Origin: Falsiroseomonas selenitidurans
GTDB taxonomy: Bacteria; Pseudomonadota; Alphaproteobacteria; Acetobacterales; Acetobacteraceae
Assembly (NCBI RefSeq): GCF_012103215.1
Contig: NZ_JAAVNE010000001.1
Coordinates: 1-64,000 of the forward strand
Reading direction: 5' to 3'
Length of the DNA stretch: 64,000 nt
Of this stretch, positions 8,414 through 19,046 are shown one piece after another. The notes beneath the pieces were generated by a model that saw only the letters and a list, made by a program, of their open reading frames with translations, had not been told where the DNA came from and did not search any database. Made by a program: the position numbers and the translations under genes. Numbering within the stretch: position 1 is the first letter of the stretch; each line of letters opens with the position of its first letter.

Positions 8414-9607
8414 TCACACCGGGCGCGGCGCCGGCGGCGGGGGCTTGGCCGCCTTCAGGGCGCGGCGCACATCCATCTCCAGCTTCTCCAGCTCCTCGGC
8501 CGCCCGAAGGCGCTGGCCGCGCGCCTCGTCGGCGATGCGCAGGCTGTCCTCGATGGTGGCCACCAGCGCCGCATTGGCCTTCTGCACGGCGGCGAGGTCG
8601 AAGACGCCGCGTTCCAGCTCGGTGCGGGCTTCCAGATTGCCGCGGCGCAGCGTCTCGGCATTGGCGGTCAGCAGCTGGTTGGTCAGGTCGGTGGCGGCCT
8701 TCACCGCCTGGCCGGCTTCCCGCATCCGGTGGATGGCCAGCGCCTGGGCCAGCTGCTGGCGCCACAGCGGCACGGTGTTGGCCAGCACGGAGTGGATCTT
8801 GCTGGCCAGCGCCTTGTCGTTTTCCTGGATCAGCCGGATCGAGGGCAGCGCCTGCATCGCCACCTGCCGCGTCAGGCGGAGGTCGTGCACGCGGCGGTCC
8901 AGCTCGTCGCGCGCCCCGCGCAGGTCGCGCAGCTTTTGCGGCGCCAGATCATCCGTGGAATGGGCGACGGCCGCTTCCATCGCGGGGATGGCCTCGGAAT
9001 CCGTCTTGCGCAGCACCTCCTCGCCGGCCTGGACATGGGTGCCCAGGGCGTGGAACCACTCCAGCGTCGCCTGGTAGAGCCGCTCCAGCCGCTCCACATC
9101 CTCCAGTAGCCGGGTGCGGTGGGTGTCCAGCTTGTCGCCGATGCCCTCGATCTGGCCCTTCACCGTCTCGTACCGGCCGATGATCTCGGTCACCTCGGCG
9201 CCGGCCTTGGTGAAGATGCGGGCAAAGAAGCCGGGGCGCTCATCCAGCTTGGTCACGTCGAAGCCGCGCAGGGTCTGCAGCAGGCTGGCCAGCGTCCGCC
9301 CCGCCTCCCCCGTCTCCTGGTTCCGCGCGCCTTCCAGCATGGCATCCGCCGCGGCCTGGGCCTGGGTCTGGGTCTGCTGGCCGAAGCGCAGGATGGAGCC
9401 GGGGTCGGAAAGGTCGATCTGCTGCGCCAGTTCGCCCAGCGCGGCCTCCGGCAAGGGGGCGCGGCTGGGCGCGGCCTCGGCGAGGTCGCGCTCCGCGGCC
9501 TCGCGGGCCACGGCCATCGTCGTGGGCGCGAGGATCACCTGCGGCGCCGGCGGCGCCTCGGTGGTCGTGCCATGGGGCTTGGGGCCGTTCCGCCTGGTCG
9601 TGCTCAT
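8414..9607 (-). CDS. TelA-family toxic anion resistance protein
   Basis: A 397-residue protein of the TelA/KlaA family, linked to resistance to tellurite and other toxic anions and to envelope stress. It is mostly alpha-helical with long heptad-like stretches. Family features include the Gly-containing SDPGSILRFGQQ near residue 70, GFFARIF after a conserved acidic segment, and a helical region ending in an Ala/Lys-rich tail. It has no signal peptide and is expected in the cytoplasm or at the inner membrane. Its ATG overlaps the stop of the XpaC-like gene by 4 bases. TelA and XpaC are often paired in genomes, which supports both calls. Confidence 0.88.
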   Translation of the reverse strand: MSTTRRNGPKPHGTTTEAPPAPQVILAPTTMAVAREAAERDLAEAAPSRAPLPEAALGELAQQIDLSDPGSILRFGQQTQTQAQAAADAMLEGARNQETGEAGRTLASLLQTLRGFDVTKLDERPGFFARIFTKAGAEVTEIIGRYETVKGQIEGIGDKLDTHRTRLLEDVERLERLYQATLEWFHALGTHVQAGEEVLRKTDSEAIPAMEAAVAHSTDDLAPQKLRDLRGARDELDRRVHDLRLTRQVAMQALPSIRLIQENDKALASKIHSVLANTVPLWRQQLAQALAIHRMREAGQAVKAATDLTNQLLTANAETLRRGNLEARTELERGVFDLAAVQKANAALVATIEDSLRIADEARGQRLRAAEELEKLEMDVRRALKAAKPPPPAPRPV

Positions 9608-10389
9608 GCGTAACCCTCCTGGCGCAGCCTTTCGGACAGCACCTTCACCTGGATGTCGAGCGCCGCGCTTTCCTCCGCCCGCAGCTTGGTGCGCAGGTCA
9701 TCGGCCGCCCCCTGCATGTCGGTCAGCAATTGCGGCAGGCCGGCGGGCGGTTCCGCGCCGGCGGCCAGGCGCTGCGCGATGCGGTCCAGCCCGTCCAGGT
9801 GCACGGCCAGGAAGCGGCGGGCCAGCGGCAGCCGGTCCGGCCGCGCATCCAGGTCGTCCAGCACCGCATCCATGGCCTGGGCGATGCCGGCCATGCGCGG
9901 CTCCGCGCTGATCCGCGCCAGGCGGGCGCGGTGTTCCGCCAGCGGCCCGGGCGGCGGCGGCGGCGCGGGGGCGGCCGGCGGGTCCACCTCCACCTGCGCG
10001 CCGTCATACATCAGCCGGGTGCCGAGCCACGCGCCGGCGGCCAGCAGCAGCGGGATGGGCATGTCCATGCGCGCGCCCAGCAGGGCGACCAGCCCCGTGG
10101 CTACGGCGACCAGGATCGCGGCGCGCCGCGTGTCGCCGCGCCGGCCGCGCCGCAGCGTGCGCACGGCGAGGAGGGGCAGGAGGATGCCGAGCCCGGCGGC
10201 GACCAGCCCGCGCGTGTTGCCGCGCACCACCTCCACCACCACGTCGAACAGCAGCGGCCAGGTGAACAGCGGCAGCAGCAGGCCGCGGGTGCCGTTGCGG
10301 AACTGGCTGAAGGCGCCCTCGACCTTGGCGCGGGTGTCGCGCCAGGGGTCGTTCTGCCACGGGCGGTCGCGCGGCGGGGTCCCGGACAT
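9604..10389 (-). CDS. XpaC-like membrane protein (TelA partner)
   Basis: A 261-residue protein resembling XpaC, the 5-bromo-4-chloroindolyl phosphate hydrolysis family, whose real function is not established. The N-terminal 130 residues hold several hydrophobic segments (LLLPLFTWPLLFDVVVEVV, then GLGILLPLLAV, a third near IPLLLAAGAWLG). A Pro-rich linker follows, and the C-terminal 110 residues are a soluble helical domain ending in VKVLSERLRQEGYA. The arrangement of membrane N-terminus and helical cytoplasmic C-terminus fits the family. Its start overlaps the stop of a small membrane peptide gene (TGATG) and its stop overlaps telA (ATGA), so the three are probably translated together. Confidence 0.75.
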   Translation of the reverse strand: MSGTPPRDRPWQNDPWRDTRAKVEGAFSQFRNGTRGLLLPLFTWPLLFDVVVEVVRGNTRGLVAAGLGILLPLLAVRTLRRGRRGDTRRAAILVAVATGLVALLGARMDMPIPLLLAAGAWLGTRLMYDGAQVEVDPPAAPAPPPPPGPLAEHRARLARISAEPRMAGIAQAMDAVLDDLDARPDRLPLARRFLAVHLDGLDRIAQRLAAGAEPPAGLPQLLTDMQGAADDLRTKLRAEESAALDIQVKVLSERLRQEGYA

Positions 10390-10508
10390 CAGCGGAACAG
10401 CGCGATGGCGCTGGCCAGCCAGAGGCTGAGCGACAGCAGCCAGAAGCCGGCGACGCGGCGGGCCGCGGCCGGCAGGGTGGGCAGGAGGATGCGCGGGGTC
10501 TTGGGCAT
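10389..10508 (-). CDS. Small membrane peptide upstream of XpaC/TelA
   Basis: A 39-residue frame starts at ATG 10508 and ends in a TGA that shares one base with the XpaC-like start (TGATG). A GAAGG lies about 5-9 bases before the ATG. The peptide has a basic N-terminus (KTPR, RR) and one predicted transmembrane segment, GFWLLSLSLWLASAIALF. It fits no family I know. The start/stop overlap, the plausible ribosome site and the single hydrophobic helix argue for a real small protein, perhaps a subunit of the TelA-XpaC membrane complex. It could also be a leader peptide that couples translation of the following gene. Confidence 0.5.
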   Translation of the reverse strand: MPKTPRILLPTLPAAARRVAGFWLLSLSLWLASAIALFR

Positions 10509-10636
10509 TTCCGCCTTCAGATCGCCGCGCGGGGCCGCCGGATCAAGCCCTGGGGGCCACCTTCGGGCAATGAACTGCGTGGCAGCCGCTTTGCGCCACC
10601 GCGCGCCGTGTCGCCGCCGGTCGGCGCGCCGAGGCC

Positions 10637-11533
10637 TCAGCGCCGGTCGGCGCGGGGGTCCAGCGCGTCCCGCAGCCCGTCGCCCATCAGGTTGAAGGCC
10701 AGCACCACCACGAAGATCGCCGCCCCGGGTGCGATGGCCAGCCAGGGTGCCGTCTCCAGGAAGCGCTGGGCGCTGTTCAGCATGGACCCCCAGCTCGGCG
10801 CCGGCGGCTGCTGGCCGAGGCCCAGGAAGCTCAGCGACGCCTCGGCGATGATCGCCTCCGCGATCGAGAGCGTGGACTGCACCAGCAGGGGCGGGACGAT
10901 GTTGGGCAGCACATGGACGAAGGCGGTGCGCCAGGGCGGGTTGCCGAGGGAGCGCGCCGCCTCCACCCAATCCGTGGATTTCGCGTCCAGCGCCATGCCG
11001 CGGGACAGGCGCACGAAGACCGGGCTGGCGGTGATGGCAATCGCCAGCATCGCATTCTCCAGCGCCGGGCCGAGGAAGGCAGCCAGCGCGATGGCCAGGA
11101 TCAGGAAGGGGATGGACAGCATGGCGTCCGCGATGCGGGAGATCACCGCATCCACCCAGCCCCCCGCCAGCCCTGCCAGCAGCCCGACCGGCACCCCCAG
11201 CAGCACCGCGCCGAGCACGGAAATCACGCCCGCCATCAGCGAGGCCCGGGCGCCCCAGATCATGCGGGAGAGCACATCGCGGCCATTCTCATCCGTGCCG
11301 AACCAGAACAGCTCGCTGGGCGGCTTGCGGATGCGCGACCAGCTCGTGGCGATCGGGTCGTAGGGCGCGATCCAGGGCGCCAGGGCGGCCACCAGGACGA
11401 AGGCCAGCACGACGATGAAGCCGGCCAGCGCCAGGCGGTGGCGGACGAAGCGGCGGATGGCGCGGCGCGTCGGGCTTTCGCCCCGCGCCGGGGGCGCGGC
11501 CGGGGCGGCCGGGCTGGCGGCGGTCGCGCTCAT
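10637..11533 (-). CDS. Dipeptide/oligopeptide ABC permease, DppC-like
   Basis: A 298-residue inner-membrane permease of the DppC/OppC group. A hydrophilic Ala/Pro-rich N-terminus of about 30 residues precedes the first membrane helix (LALAGFIVVLAFVLVAALAPW). The family marker FGTDENGRDVLSRMIWGAR follows, then five further membrane segments. The coupling EAA loop is EAARSLGNPPWRTAFVHVLPN, with a conserved Gly. The ATG at 11533 overlaps the dppB stop (ATGA), which decides the start. It forms the transmembrane channel with DppB and is the last gene of the operon DUF1028-dppD-dppF-SBP-dppB-dppC. The transported solute is unknown. Confidence 0.92.
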   Translation of the reverse strand: MSATAASPAAPAAPPARGESPTRRAIRRFVRHRLALAGFIVVLAFVLVAALAPWIAPYDPIATSWSRIRKPPSELFWFGTDENGRDVLSRMIWGARASLMAGVISVLGAVLLGVPVGLLAGLAGGWVDAVISRIADAMLSIPFLILAIALAAFLGPALENAMLAIAITASPVFVRLSRGMALDAKSTDWVEAARSLGNPPWRTAFVHVLPNIVPPLLVQSTLSIAEAIIAEASLSFLGLGQQPPAPSWGSMLNSAQRFLETAPWLAIAPGAAIFVVVLAFNLMGDGLRDALDPRADRR

Positions 11534-12477
11534 GCCTGCCGCAGCCGCGGGTTGATGGCCATGTAGAGGATATCCGCCAGCAGGCTCAGCGCCACGAAGA
11601 TCAGCGCGGTGGCCAGCACCACGCCCTGCACCACCGGGTAGTCCCGGTTGAACACCGCATCCACCACCAGCTTGCCGAAGCCGGGGATGGTGAAGATCTG
11701 TTCCGTCAGCACCGCGCCGGCCAGCAGGCGGCCGAACTCGATGGTGCCCAGCGTCACCACTGGGATCAGCGCGTTGCGCAGCGCGTGCTTCCACACCACC
11801 ACGCGTTCCGTCAGCCCCTTGGCCCGCGCCGTGCGCACGTAATCCTGGCTGAGTGCCGTCAGCATCGCCGCCCGGGTGTGGCGCATCAGCACGGACGCCA
11901 CGCCGGTGCCGAGCACGAAGGCCGGCATGATGGTCGTCGCCAGCGACTGCACCGGATCCTCCCACAGCGGCACGTAGCCCGAGGGCGGCAGCCAGCCGAG
12001 CTGCACGCTGAAGAACAGGATCATCATGATGCCGAGCCAGAAATTCGGCGTGGAGATGCCGAACAGCGCCACCGCATTGGCCAGCCAGTCCCAGGCCGTG
12101 TCCTTCTTCACCGCGGACAGGATGCCGAGCGGCACGCCGATGACCAGCGCGATGAGGAAGGCCATGGAGGCGAGCTGCGCCGTGACCGGCAGTTTCTCCA
12201 GGATCAGGTCGGAAACCGGCATGCGGATGCGCCAGGAGAAGCCGAAATCACCCTGCAGCACATTGCCGATCCAGTAGAAATATTGTGCCCAGATCGGCTG
12301 GTCCAGGCGCAGCTCGGCGCGGATCTGCGCCAGCACCTGCGGGTCGCCGCGTTCCTCCCCGGCCAGGATCACGGCCGGGTCGCCGGGCATCAATTGCTGC
12401 AGCCCGAAGATGATGAAGGACAGGATCACCAGCGTCGGCAGCACCTGGCCGAGGCGTTTCAGAAGCCAGTTCCACAT
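11530..12477 (-). CDS. Dipeptide/oligopeptide ABC permease, DppB-like
   Basis: A 315-residue permease of the DppB/OppB group with the classic N-terminal helix WLLKRLGQVLPTLVILSFI, the conserved PGDPA loop just after it, and about six membrane segments. The EAA loop is in VRTARAKGLTERVVVWKHAL followed by RNALIPVVT, which docks on the ATPases. It starts 133 bases after the binding-protein gene, and that spacer holds two strong hairpins. Its stop overlaps the dppC start. It works as a heterodimer with DppC, fed by the binding protein and powered by DppD/DppF. A glutathione or nickel importer of the same family cannot be excluded. Confidence 0.92.
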   Translation of the reverse strand: MWNWLLKRLGQVLPTLVILSFIIFGLQQLMPGDPAVILAGEERGDPQVLAQIRAELRLDQPIWAQYFYWIGNVLQGDFGFSWRIRMPVSDLILEKLPVTAQLASMAFLIALVIGVPLGILSAVKKDTAWDWLANAVALFGISTPNFWLGIMMILFFSVQLGWLPPSGYVPLWEDPVQSLATTIMPAFVLGTGVASVLMRHTRAAMLTALSQDYVRTARAKGLTERVVVWKHALRNALIPVVTLGTIEFGRLLAGAVLTEQIFTIPGFGKLVVDAVFNRDYPVVQGVVLATALIFVALSLLADILYMAINPRLRQA

Positions 12478-12512
12478 GTCAGGTCAGCTCCCGGCCCCTG
12501 CCCCCAACCCGA

Positions 12513-12572
12513 CCCTCCCCCGCCTGCGGGGGGAGGGAGAAGAAGCCTTCCCCTGCGCCAGCGGGGAAGGCT
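12513..12572. repeat. Paired GC hairpins between SBP and permease genes
   Basis: Hairpin one pairs CCCTCCCCCG (12513-12522) with 12527-12537 across loop CCTG, with one extra G. Hairpin two pairs AGCCTTCCCC (12544-12553) perfectly with GGGGAAGGCT (12563-12572) across 9 bases. A GGGTGGGG follows. A near-identical first hairpin occurs at 31484-31507. On the transcribed (reverse) strand the pair lies after the binding-protein stop and before dppB, so it could halt exonucleases or cause partial termination and lower permease output. The function is inferred from position; the pairing is visible directly. Confidence 0.75.
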
Positions 12573-12610
12573 GGGTGGGGCCATCGCAACCGCGCCCCAC
12601 CCCTGCCCGC

Positions 12611-14121
12611 TCAGTTCAGGCGCATGCCCTGCAGCCGGATCATGCCGTCCGCGATCGGCTGGTAGCCGGTCAGCCGCGTGTTGTGGATCATCACGTTCTT
12701 GCGGTGCCACAGGTAGATCCGCATGTGATCCTGGCCCAGCGCCTGCTCCATCACCTGGCGGTACATGTCCCGCCGGCGCGCCACATCCTGCTCGGTCCGC
12801 GCCTGCACCAGAAGCTGGTCGACCGCCGGGTTGGCATACCGGCCGTCATTCTGCCCGCCGGTGGAGTGGATGAAGGAGAAGATGTTGCCGTCCGGATCGG
12901 TCCGGCCGGACCAGCCGACCAGGAAGGTCTCGAACTCACCGCGCCCGGCGCCTGCCAGGGCGGAGGCGAATTCGGAGGCGCGCAGCGTCACCTCGAAGCC
13001 CGCTTCCTTCGCCATGGCCTGGATCACCTCGCCCACCTGGCGCAAATCCGGGTTGTTCGGGATGGTCAGCTCCACCGGCACCGGCGCGGTGAAGCCGGCT
13101 TCGCGCAGCAGCGCGCGGGCGCGGCCGACATCGCGCGGCTCCGGCTGGAAGCCCTGGACATGGAAGCTGCTGGCCGGCGGCACCGGCTGGCGGGTCGGCG
13201 TGTACATGCCCTCATAGACCACCTGCACGATGGCGGCGCGGTCGATGGAGAGTTCGAAGGCGTGGCGCACCCGGGCATCGCGGCCCATCGGCGTGTTGGC
13301 GCGCGGGCCGTTGCCGATGTTGATGGTGATGCCCTGGTAGCCCAGCTCATCCACCGGCACGCCGCGCAGGCTGCGGTTGCGCTGGATGGAGCGCAGGTCG
13401 TCCGGCTCCATCCGCTCACCGAATTCCACGGCGTTGGATTGCAGGTTGGCCAGCCGCACGGTGTTGTCCGGGATCGGCAGGTAGGTGACGCGGTTCAGGT
13501 GGATGTTCGCGGCATCCCAGTATTCCGGGAAACGCTCCAGCACGATGCGCTCCTGCGCCACCCGCTCGACGAAGCGCATGGGGCCGGCGCAGACCGGGCG
13601 GGTGCCGAAATTGCGCCCGGCCGCCTCGGCGGCCTTCGGCGACAGGATCATGCCCGCGCGGTCGGTCAGGGTCGCGATGAAGGCGGCGTTGGGCCGGCCG
13701 AGCTTGATGCGCACGGTCAGCGGGTCCACCACCTCGATGGACGTCACCGCGCCCATCTCGGAGCGGCGAAAGCTGCCCTGCATGGTCAGATGCCGGTTCA
13801 GCGAGTAGCGCACCGCCTCGGCGTCCATCATCTCCCCGTCGTGGAAGCGCACGCCTTCGCGCAGCTTGATGGTCAGCGTGGTCGGGTCGTCCCAGGTGAA
13901 GCCGGTGGCCAGCTGCGGCACCGGCTCCAGCGCCGCGTTGATGTCGAACAGCTTGTCGCAGAAGCCCATGTAGACGATGCGCCCGACATAGGTGCGCGAC
14001 AGGGTCGGGTCGAGGATGTCCGGGTCCTCGCGCAGCGCCAGCCGCAGGTTCTGCCCGAGCGCGGGCGGCGTTGCGCCGAAGGCGGCCAGGGCGACGAGCC
14101 CGGCGGCGAGGGTCTTTCGGA

Positions 14122-14125
<4 letters not shown>
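12611..14125 (-). CDS. ABC transporter substrate-binding protein, family 5 (DppA/OppA-like)
   Basis: A 504-residue periplasmic solute-binding protein of family 5. The signal peptide is MIRKTLAAGLVALAAFGATP with cleavage near ALGQ. The mature start LRLALREDPDILDPTLSR and the later TIKLREGVRFHDGEMMDAE are family landmarks. It captures peptides or similar solutes for the DppB/DppC channel. The ATG at 14125 overlaps the stop of the ATPase gene (ATGA), which fixes the start. Downstream, before dppB, are two hairpins that would favour more binding protein than permease. The ligand cannot be read from sequence; opines, glutathione and oligopeptides are all bound by relatives. Confidence 0.92.
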
Positions 14126-15176
<1,051 letters not shown>

Positions 15177-15180
<4 letters not shown>

Positions 15181-16163
15181 GCCGCCGCCTCCAGCAGGGT
15201 GTCGAGCGGCGCGCGCCAGCAGGCCACGTCATGGCCGGGCAGGATGGCGGCCAGCGGCGGTTGCTGCGCACAGCGGTCGAGGGCGAAGGGGCAGCGGGGG
15301 GCGAAGCGGCAGCCCGGCGGCGGGTGCAGCAGGTCCGGCACCGTGCCCTCGATGCTCGCCAGCCGCGCCACGCCGCCTTCCAGCCGCGGCGCGGCGCCCA
15401 GCAGGCCGATGGTGTAGGGGTGCTGCGGCCGGGCGAAGAGGGAGGCCGCCGGCGCGCGCTCCGCGACCCGCCCGGCATACATCACCACCACCTCATCCGC
15501 ATGGTCCGCCACCACGCCGAGGTCGTGGGTGATGAGCACCACGGCGGTGCCGCTTTCGGTCTTCAACTCGTCGATCAGCGCCAGGATCTGCGCCTGCACG
15601 GTGACGTCCAGTGCCGTGGTCGGCTCGTCGGCGATCAGCAGGCGCGGGCGGCAGGCCAACGCCATGGCGATCATCACCCGCTGCCGCATGCCCCCCGACA
15701 GCTGGTGCGGGTAGTTGCGGGCACGGCGCTCGGGTTCCGGGATGCGGACGCGGGCGAACATCTCCACGGCGCGGGCGAAGGCGGCGTCCGGCGCCAGGCC
15801 CTGGTGCAGGCGCAGCGCCTCCGCCACCTGTTCGCCGGCGGTGAAGGCCGGGTTCAGGCTGGTCATCGGTTCCTGGAACACCATCGCCATGGCGCCGCCG
15901 CGCCGCGCCCGGCGCTGGTCCGGCGTCAGCGCCAGCAACTCCTCGCCATCCAGGCGGATGCCGCCGCCGATCTCGGCGCCCTGCGGCAGCAGCCCCATCA
16001 CCGCCAAGGCGGTGACCGACTTGCCGCAGCCGCTTTCGCCCACCACGGCCAGCGTCTTCCCCGCTTCGACGCGGAAGGAGATGCCATCAACCGGCCGCAG
16101 CCGGCCGCGATCGGTGGGGAATTCCACGCTGACCTGGGTGAGTTCGAGCATCGGCGGGCTCAT
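15177..16163 (-). CDS. Peptide ABC transporter ATP-binding protein, DppD-like
   Basis: A 328-residue ATPase, partner of the DppF-like protein. Walker A is [12 protein letters not shown], the Q-loop [13 protein letters not shown], the signature [15 protein letters not shown], Walker [14 protein letters not shown], and the switch His is in [11 protein letters not shown]. The C-terminal Cys cluster [14 protein letters not shown] matches the same extension as in DppF. The S-V rather than S-T after the Walker lysine is the usual difference between D and F subunits. It overlaps both neighbouring genes by ATGA. Confidence 0.93.
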
Positions 16164-16861
16164 GCCTGCGTCGCCTCCGCCATGGCGGCCTGGATCACCG
16201 CGCGGTCGAAGACGCCAGGATGGTCGCGCCCCGGCAGGAAGCGACGGAAATGGCGCAGGTAGCCGCGCCAGACGCCATGCAGGCGGCGCAGTTCAGCCAG
16301 CGGGTCCGGATGGTCGTCCACCCGCAGGTCGAGGTCCGGATAGGGATCGGCGGAAGCCACCTGCATCGCCGCGGATTGCCGGCCGCGCTTGTCGCCGCCC
16401 GCCGCCTCCCCGGCCTCCATCGCCAGCAGCAGGCGCTCGGCCATCGGCAGGCCGGTGGCGGCGAGCGCCGCGTCCAGCGTGGCGCGCAGCACCTGCGGCC
16501 CGGCCAGCATGTTGCCCGCCACGGAGACATCCGGCGCGGAGAGATGCCCGCACCAGCCGATGCAGGCGCTGCCGGTGTGCTGCGCGCTGCGGCCATCCGC
16601 GGCCAGCAGATGCGCCTGGCGGCTCGCCTGGCCGGGATCGGCGGCCACCAGCTCGGCCAGCGCCGCCGCCGCCCCCTGGCCCGCCCGCAGCCGTGCCAGC
16701 GAATCCGGCGCCAGGAAGGGGTTCACCAGCGCCTGGGTGCTGGCGGCACCAACCCCGCCTTCGACGCGCGGGCACAGCGCGCCCGCCGCCAGGAAGCGGC
16801 TGGCGACCGCGACGCCGAGTTCACCGGTCGTTGGATCGCGCAGGAGGATCGACCACGTCAT
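16160..16861 (-). CDS. DUF1028 family protein (Ntn-hydrolase-like)
   Basis: A 233-residue member of the DUF1028 family, which is predicted to adopt an Ntn-hydrolase fold. The protein opens MTWSILLRDPTTGELGVAVASRF, and the family run GAASTQALVNP and the later SVAGNMLAGPQV are visible. It carries no signal peptide, so any activity would be cytoplasmic. It is the first gene of the dipeptide-type operon and overlaps the dppD start by 4 bases, so it very likely acts on the imported compound, perhaps by cutting an amide bond. That role is inferred from context. The 132 bases before it (to the MCP stop) should hold the operon promoter; I see no clear -35/-10 pair there. Confidence 0.85.
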   Translation of the reverse strand: MTWSILLRDPTTGELGVAVASRFLAAGALCPRVEGGVGAASTQALVNPFLAPDSLARLRAGQGAAAALAELVAADPGQASRQAHLLAADGRSAQHTGSACIGWCGHLSAPDVSVAGNMLAGPQVLRATLDAALAATGLPMAERLLLAMEAGEAAGGDKRGRQSAAMQVASADPYPDLDLRVDDHPDPLAELRRLHGVWRGYLRHFRRFLPGRDHPGVFDRAVIQAAMAEATQA

Positions 16862-16993
16862 CCCTGCTTCATGACAGGCTGGCGGGGCGGCGCAAGCCTG
16901 ACCTGTGCCGCCTTTGTCCCTCCCGCACCCGGGATTGCCCGCGCGGCGGACACTGTGCCGCCGGACCGGGCAGCCGGCGGCGCCCGCCCGGCT

Positions 16994-18964
16994 TCAGGCC
17001 GCCTGTCGCGCCGGCACCCTGGCCAGGATCGCGGCGATTTCCGCATCCGACAGGCCAGGCGCGACAAAGCGCAGCCGGATGCGCCCGGCTTCCGCCTGCA
17101 CCACCTCCGCCGCCTGGCGCCGGCCGAGGCCGGGCAGTTCCAACGCCACCGCCATCCGTGGCGCCAGGCCGCCCAGTGCCTCCGCGGTGCCGAGCGACGT
17201 GCCGCGGATCGACAGGTCCTGCGTCGTCACCGCCAGGACCCGGCCGCCGCCATGCAGCCGCGTGGCGATGCCAACGGCATGGCGCGGCGCGGCGCGGCGA
17301 TCGACCTCCGGCGTCGCGGTGCGGAGGTTGCGCACCAGCGTGTGCTGCATCGTCTCCAGCCCGGCCAGGACATCTGCCGCCAGGTCGCGCATCGCGCCGG
17401 CACGCTCCGCCACCGCATCGCCGGCCTGGGTGACGGCGCTGAGGCGCCCAGTCATCTGCCGCGCCGCGGCGGCGGTGCCGACCACGGTGCGGGCGATGTC
17501 GGCCGTCGCCTCGTTCTGCTGGGCCATGGCCGCGGCGATGGTGGAGGAGATGCCGTCGAGCTGGCCGATGCTCTCCAGCGTCGCCTGCACCGCGGCGACC
17601 GCCGCCTGGGTGGCGTTGCCGACCTCGTCAATGTGCCGGGCGATGTCTTCCGTGCTGCGGGCGGTCTGGGTCGCCAGCTGCTTCACCTCCCCGGCCACCA
17701 CGGCGAAGCCCTTCCCGGCCTCGCCGGCGCGGGCGGCCTCGATGGTCGCGTTCAGCGCCAGCAGGTTGGTCTGGCCGGCGATGTCGCCGATCAGCCGCGC
17801 CACGGCGCCGATGCGCCCGACCGCCTCCTGCAGCCCGGTGATGGCGCGGGTGCCGGCTTCCGTGTCCTGCACCGCACGGCGCGTCGCGGCGGCGGCGGCC
17901 GCCACCTGGTCCGAGATGCTGCGGATGCTGGCGGTCATCTGCTCGGTCGCCGCCGCACCGGATTCGGCGTGCTCCAGCACCTGGTGGGCGGCATTGCCCA
18001 CCTCGGCGCCGGCGGCGCGGGCATCCTGCGCCCGCTCCCCCATCGCGCCGGCGCCTTCGGTCATCCGGTCCACGCTGCCGCCGATGCGCTGCACGGCATC
18101 CGCCGTCTCGCGCTCCACCGCATCGGCCATGGCCCGCAGCGCGCGGGCCTGCTCGGCCTGCGCCGCCAGGCGCAGCTCCTCCTGCGCCGCGCGCAGCCGC
18201 ACCGTCTCCGCGCTGCGGTCGCGCAGCACGCCCAGCGCCCCGCCCATGGCGCCCAGCTCGTCCTTCCAGGGCGTGTGCGGCGGTCGGCCGTCCAGCCGCC
18301 CCTCCGCCACCTCCGCCATGCCGCGCGTCAGCTCGGCCAGCGGGCGCGAGATGCGCGAGCGGATCAGGTACAGCGCGGCCAGGCTCACCAGCAGCGCCAG
18401 GGACACCAGGGCGCCCAGCACCCACTCGTACCATTCGGCCAGACGCAGCCCCGCGGCCAGCCGCGCCTCGGTGCGTGCCAGCACGCTGTCGGCCAGCGTG
18501 CCCAGCGATTCGGTCAGCGGGTCGATGTCGCGGTACAGGGGGCCGAGCACAAGCGCCTCCAGCGCCGCGGAGTCGCGCGCCGCCAGGGCGGCGCCGATGG
18601 CGCGCGTGGTGGTCTCCGCGGCTTCGCGGCGGCGCACCACCTCGGCCCAGGCGGCGGCGTCGGGCGGGTCGCGGTCCAGATCGGCGAAGCTGCGGGCGAT
18701 GTCGGCCTGCGCCTTGTCGAGCCCGGCGCGCGCCTCATCCCATCCCATCCCGCCATTGCGCACCTTGTGGCTGAGATCGACCACGGAGACCGCATAGGCG
18801 TCGGACAGGACCTTCAGGCCGAGCAGTGGCGCCACCGCCTGGGACCGCATCGCCGCCAGGCCCTCCGCGTCATGGCGCGTTGCCGACCAACCGAGCAGGC
18901 AGGCGGCACCGACGCAGAGCGCCAGCGCCAATTGGACGGCAGACAGCAGCAGCCTGACGGGCAT
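16994..18964 (-). CDS. Methyl-accepting chemotaxis protein with C-terminal PilZ domain
   Basis: A 656-residue chemoreceptor. It has an N-terminal membrane helix ([15 protein letters not shown]), a periplasmic helical sensor of about 160 residues resembling the four-helix-bundle MCP type, and a second membrane helix ([20 protein letters not shown]). A HAMP segment follows, then the MCP signalling domain with the hairpin tip [20 protein letters not shown]. After the signalling domain comes a PilZ-like c-di-GMP-binding module: RAAPR fits RxxxR and DLSIRGT fits (D/N)xSxxG, about 30 residues apart. There is no C-terminal CheR-binding pentapeptide. The combination would let c-di-GMP tune taxis, as reported for Tlp1 of Azospirillum. 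It lies 75 bases downstream of livM on the same strand, so it may sense the same solute, though a hairpin sits between them. Confidence 0.88.
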   Translation of the reverse strand: MPVRLLLSAVQLALALCVGAACLLGWSATRHDAEGLAAMRSQAVAPLLGLKVLSDAYAVSVVDLSHKVRNGGMGWDEARAGLDKAQADIARSFADLDRDPPDAAAWAEVVRRREAAETTTRAIGAALAARDSAALEALVLGPLYRDIDPLTESLGTLADSVLARTEARLAAGLRLAEWYEWVLGALVSLALLVSLAALYLIRSRISRPLAELTRGMAEVAEGRLDGRPPHTPWKDELGAMGGALGVLRDRSAETVRLRAAQEELRLAAQAEQARALRAMADAVERETADAVQRIGGSVDRMTEGAGAMGERAQDARAAGAEVGNAAHQVLEHAESGAAATEQMTASIRSISDQVAAAAAATRRAVQDTEAGTRAITGLQEAVGRIGAVARLIGDIAGQTNLLALNATIEAARAGEAGKGFAVVAGEVKQLATQTARSTEDIARHIDEVGNATQAAVAAVQATLESIGQLDGISSTIAAAMAQQNEATADIARTVVGTAAAARQMTGRLSAVTQAGDAVAERAGAMRDLAADVLAGLETMQHTLVRNLRTATPEVDRRAAPRHAVGIATRLHGGGRVLAVTTQDLSIRGTSLGTAEALGGLAPRMAVALELPGLGRRQAAEVVQAEAGRIRLRFVAPGLSDAEIAAILARVPARQAA

Positions 18965-19004
18965 TGGCGGATTCCATGCTTGATCCGCTGCACTCTCGCC
19001 CGTG

Positions 19005-19046
19005 CCTGTTAATCCCGACTGAACATGATCAACCTGGGATTACAGG
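19005..19046. terminator. Hairpin at the livM stop codon
   Basis: CCTGTTAATCCC (19005-19016) pairs with GGGATTACAGG (19036-19046) over 11 base pairs with one bulged T and a 19-base loop. The right arm contains the livM stop codon (TAA on the reverse strand, 19040-19042). No U-tract follows, so if it terminates transcription it is not a canonical intrinsic terminator. It could separate the importer operon from the chemoreceptor gene. Confidence 0.4.

Noticed and set aside
10509..10636. Possible further small gene between the 39-residue peptide and dppC
   Set aside because: No frame of sensible length with a start and ribosome site; only GC-rich sequence is present.
17626..18434. Alternative reverse-strand frame within the chemoreceptor gene
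   Set aside because: Frame-shifted shadow of the MCP signalling domain, rich in Arg and Gly with no motif.
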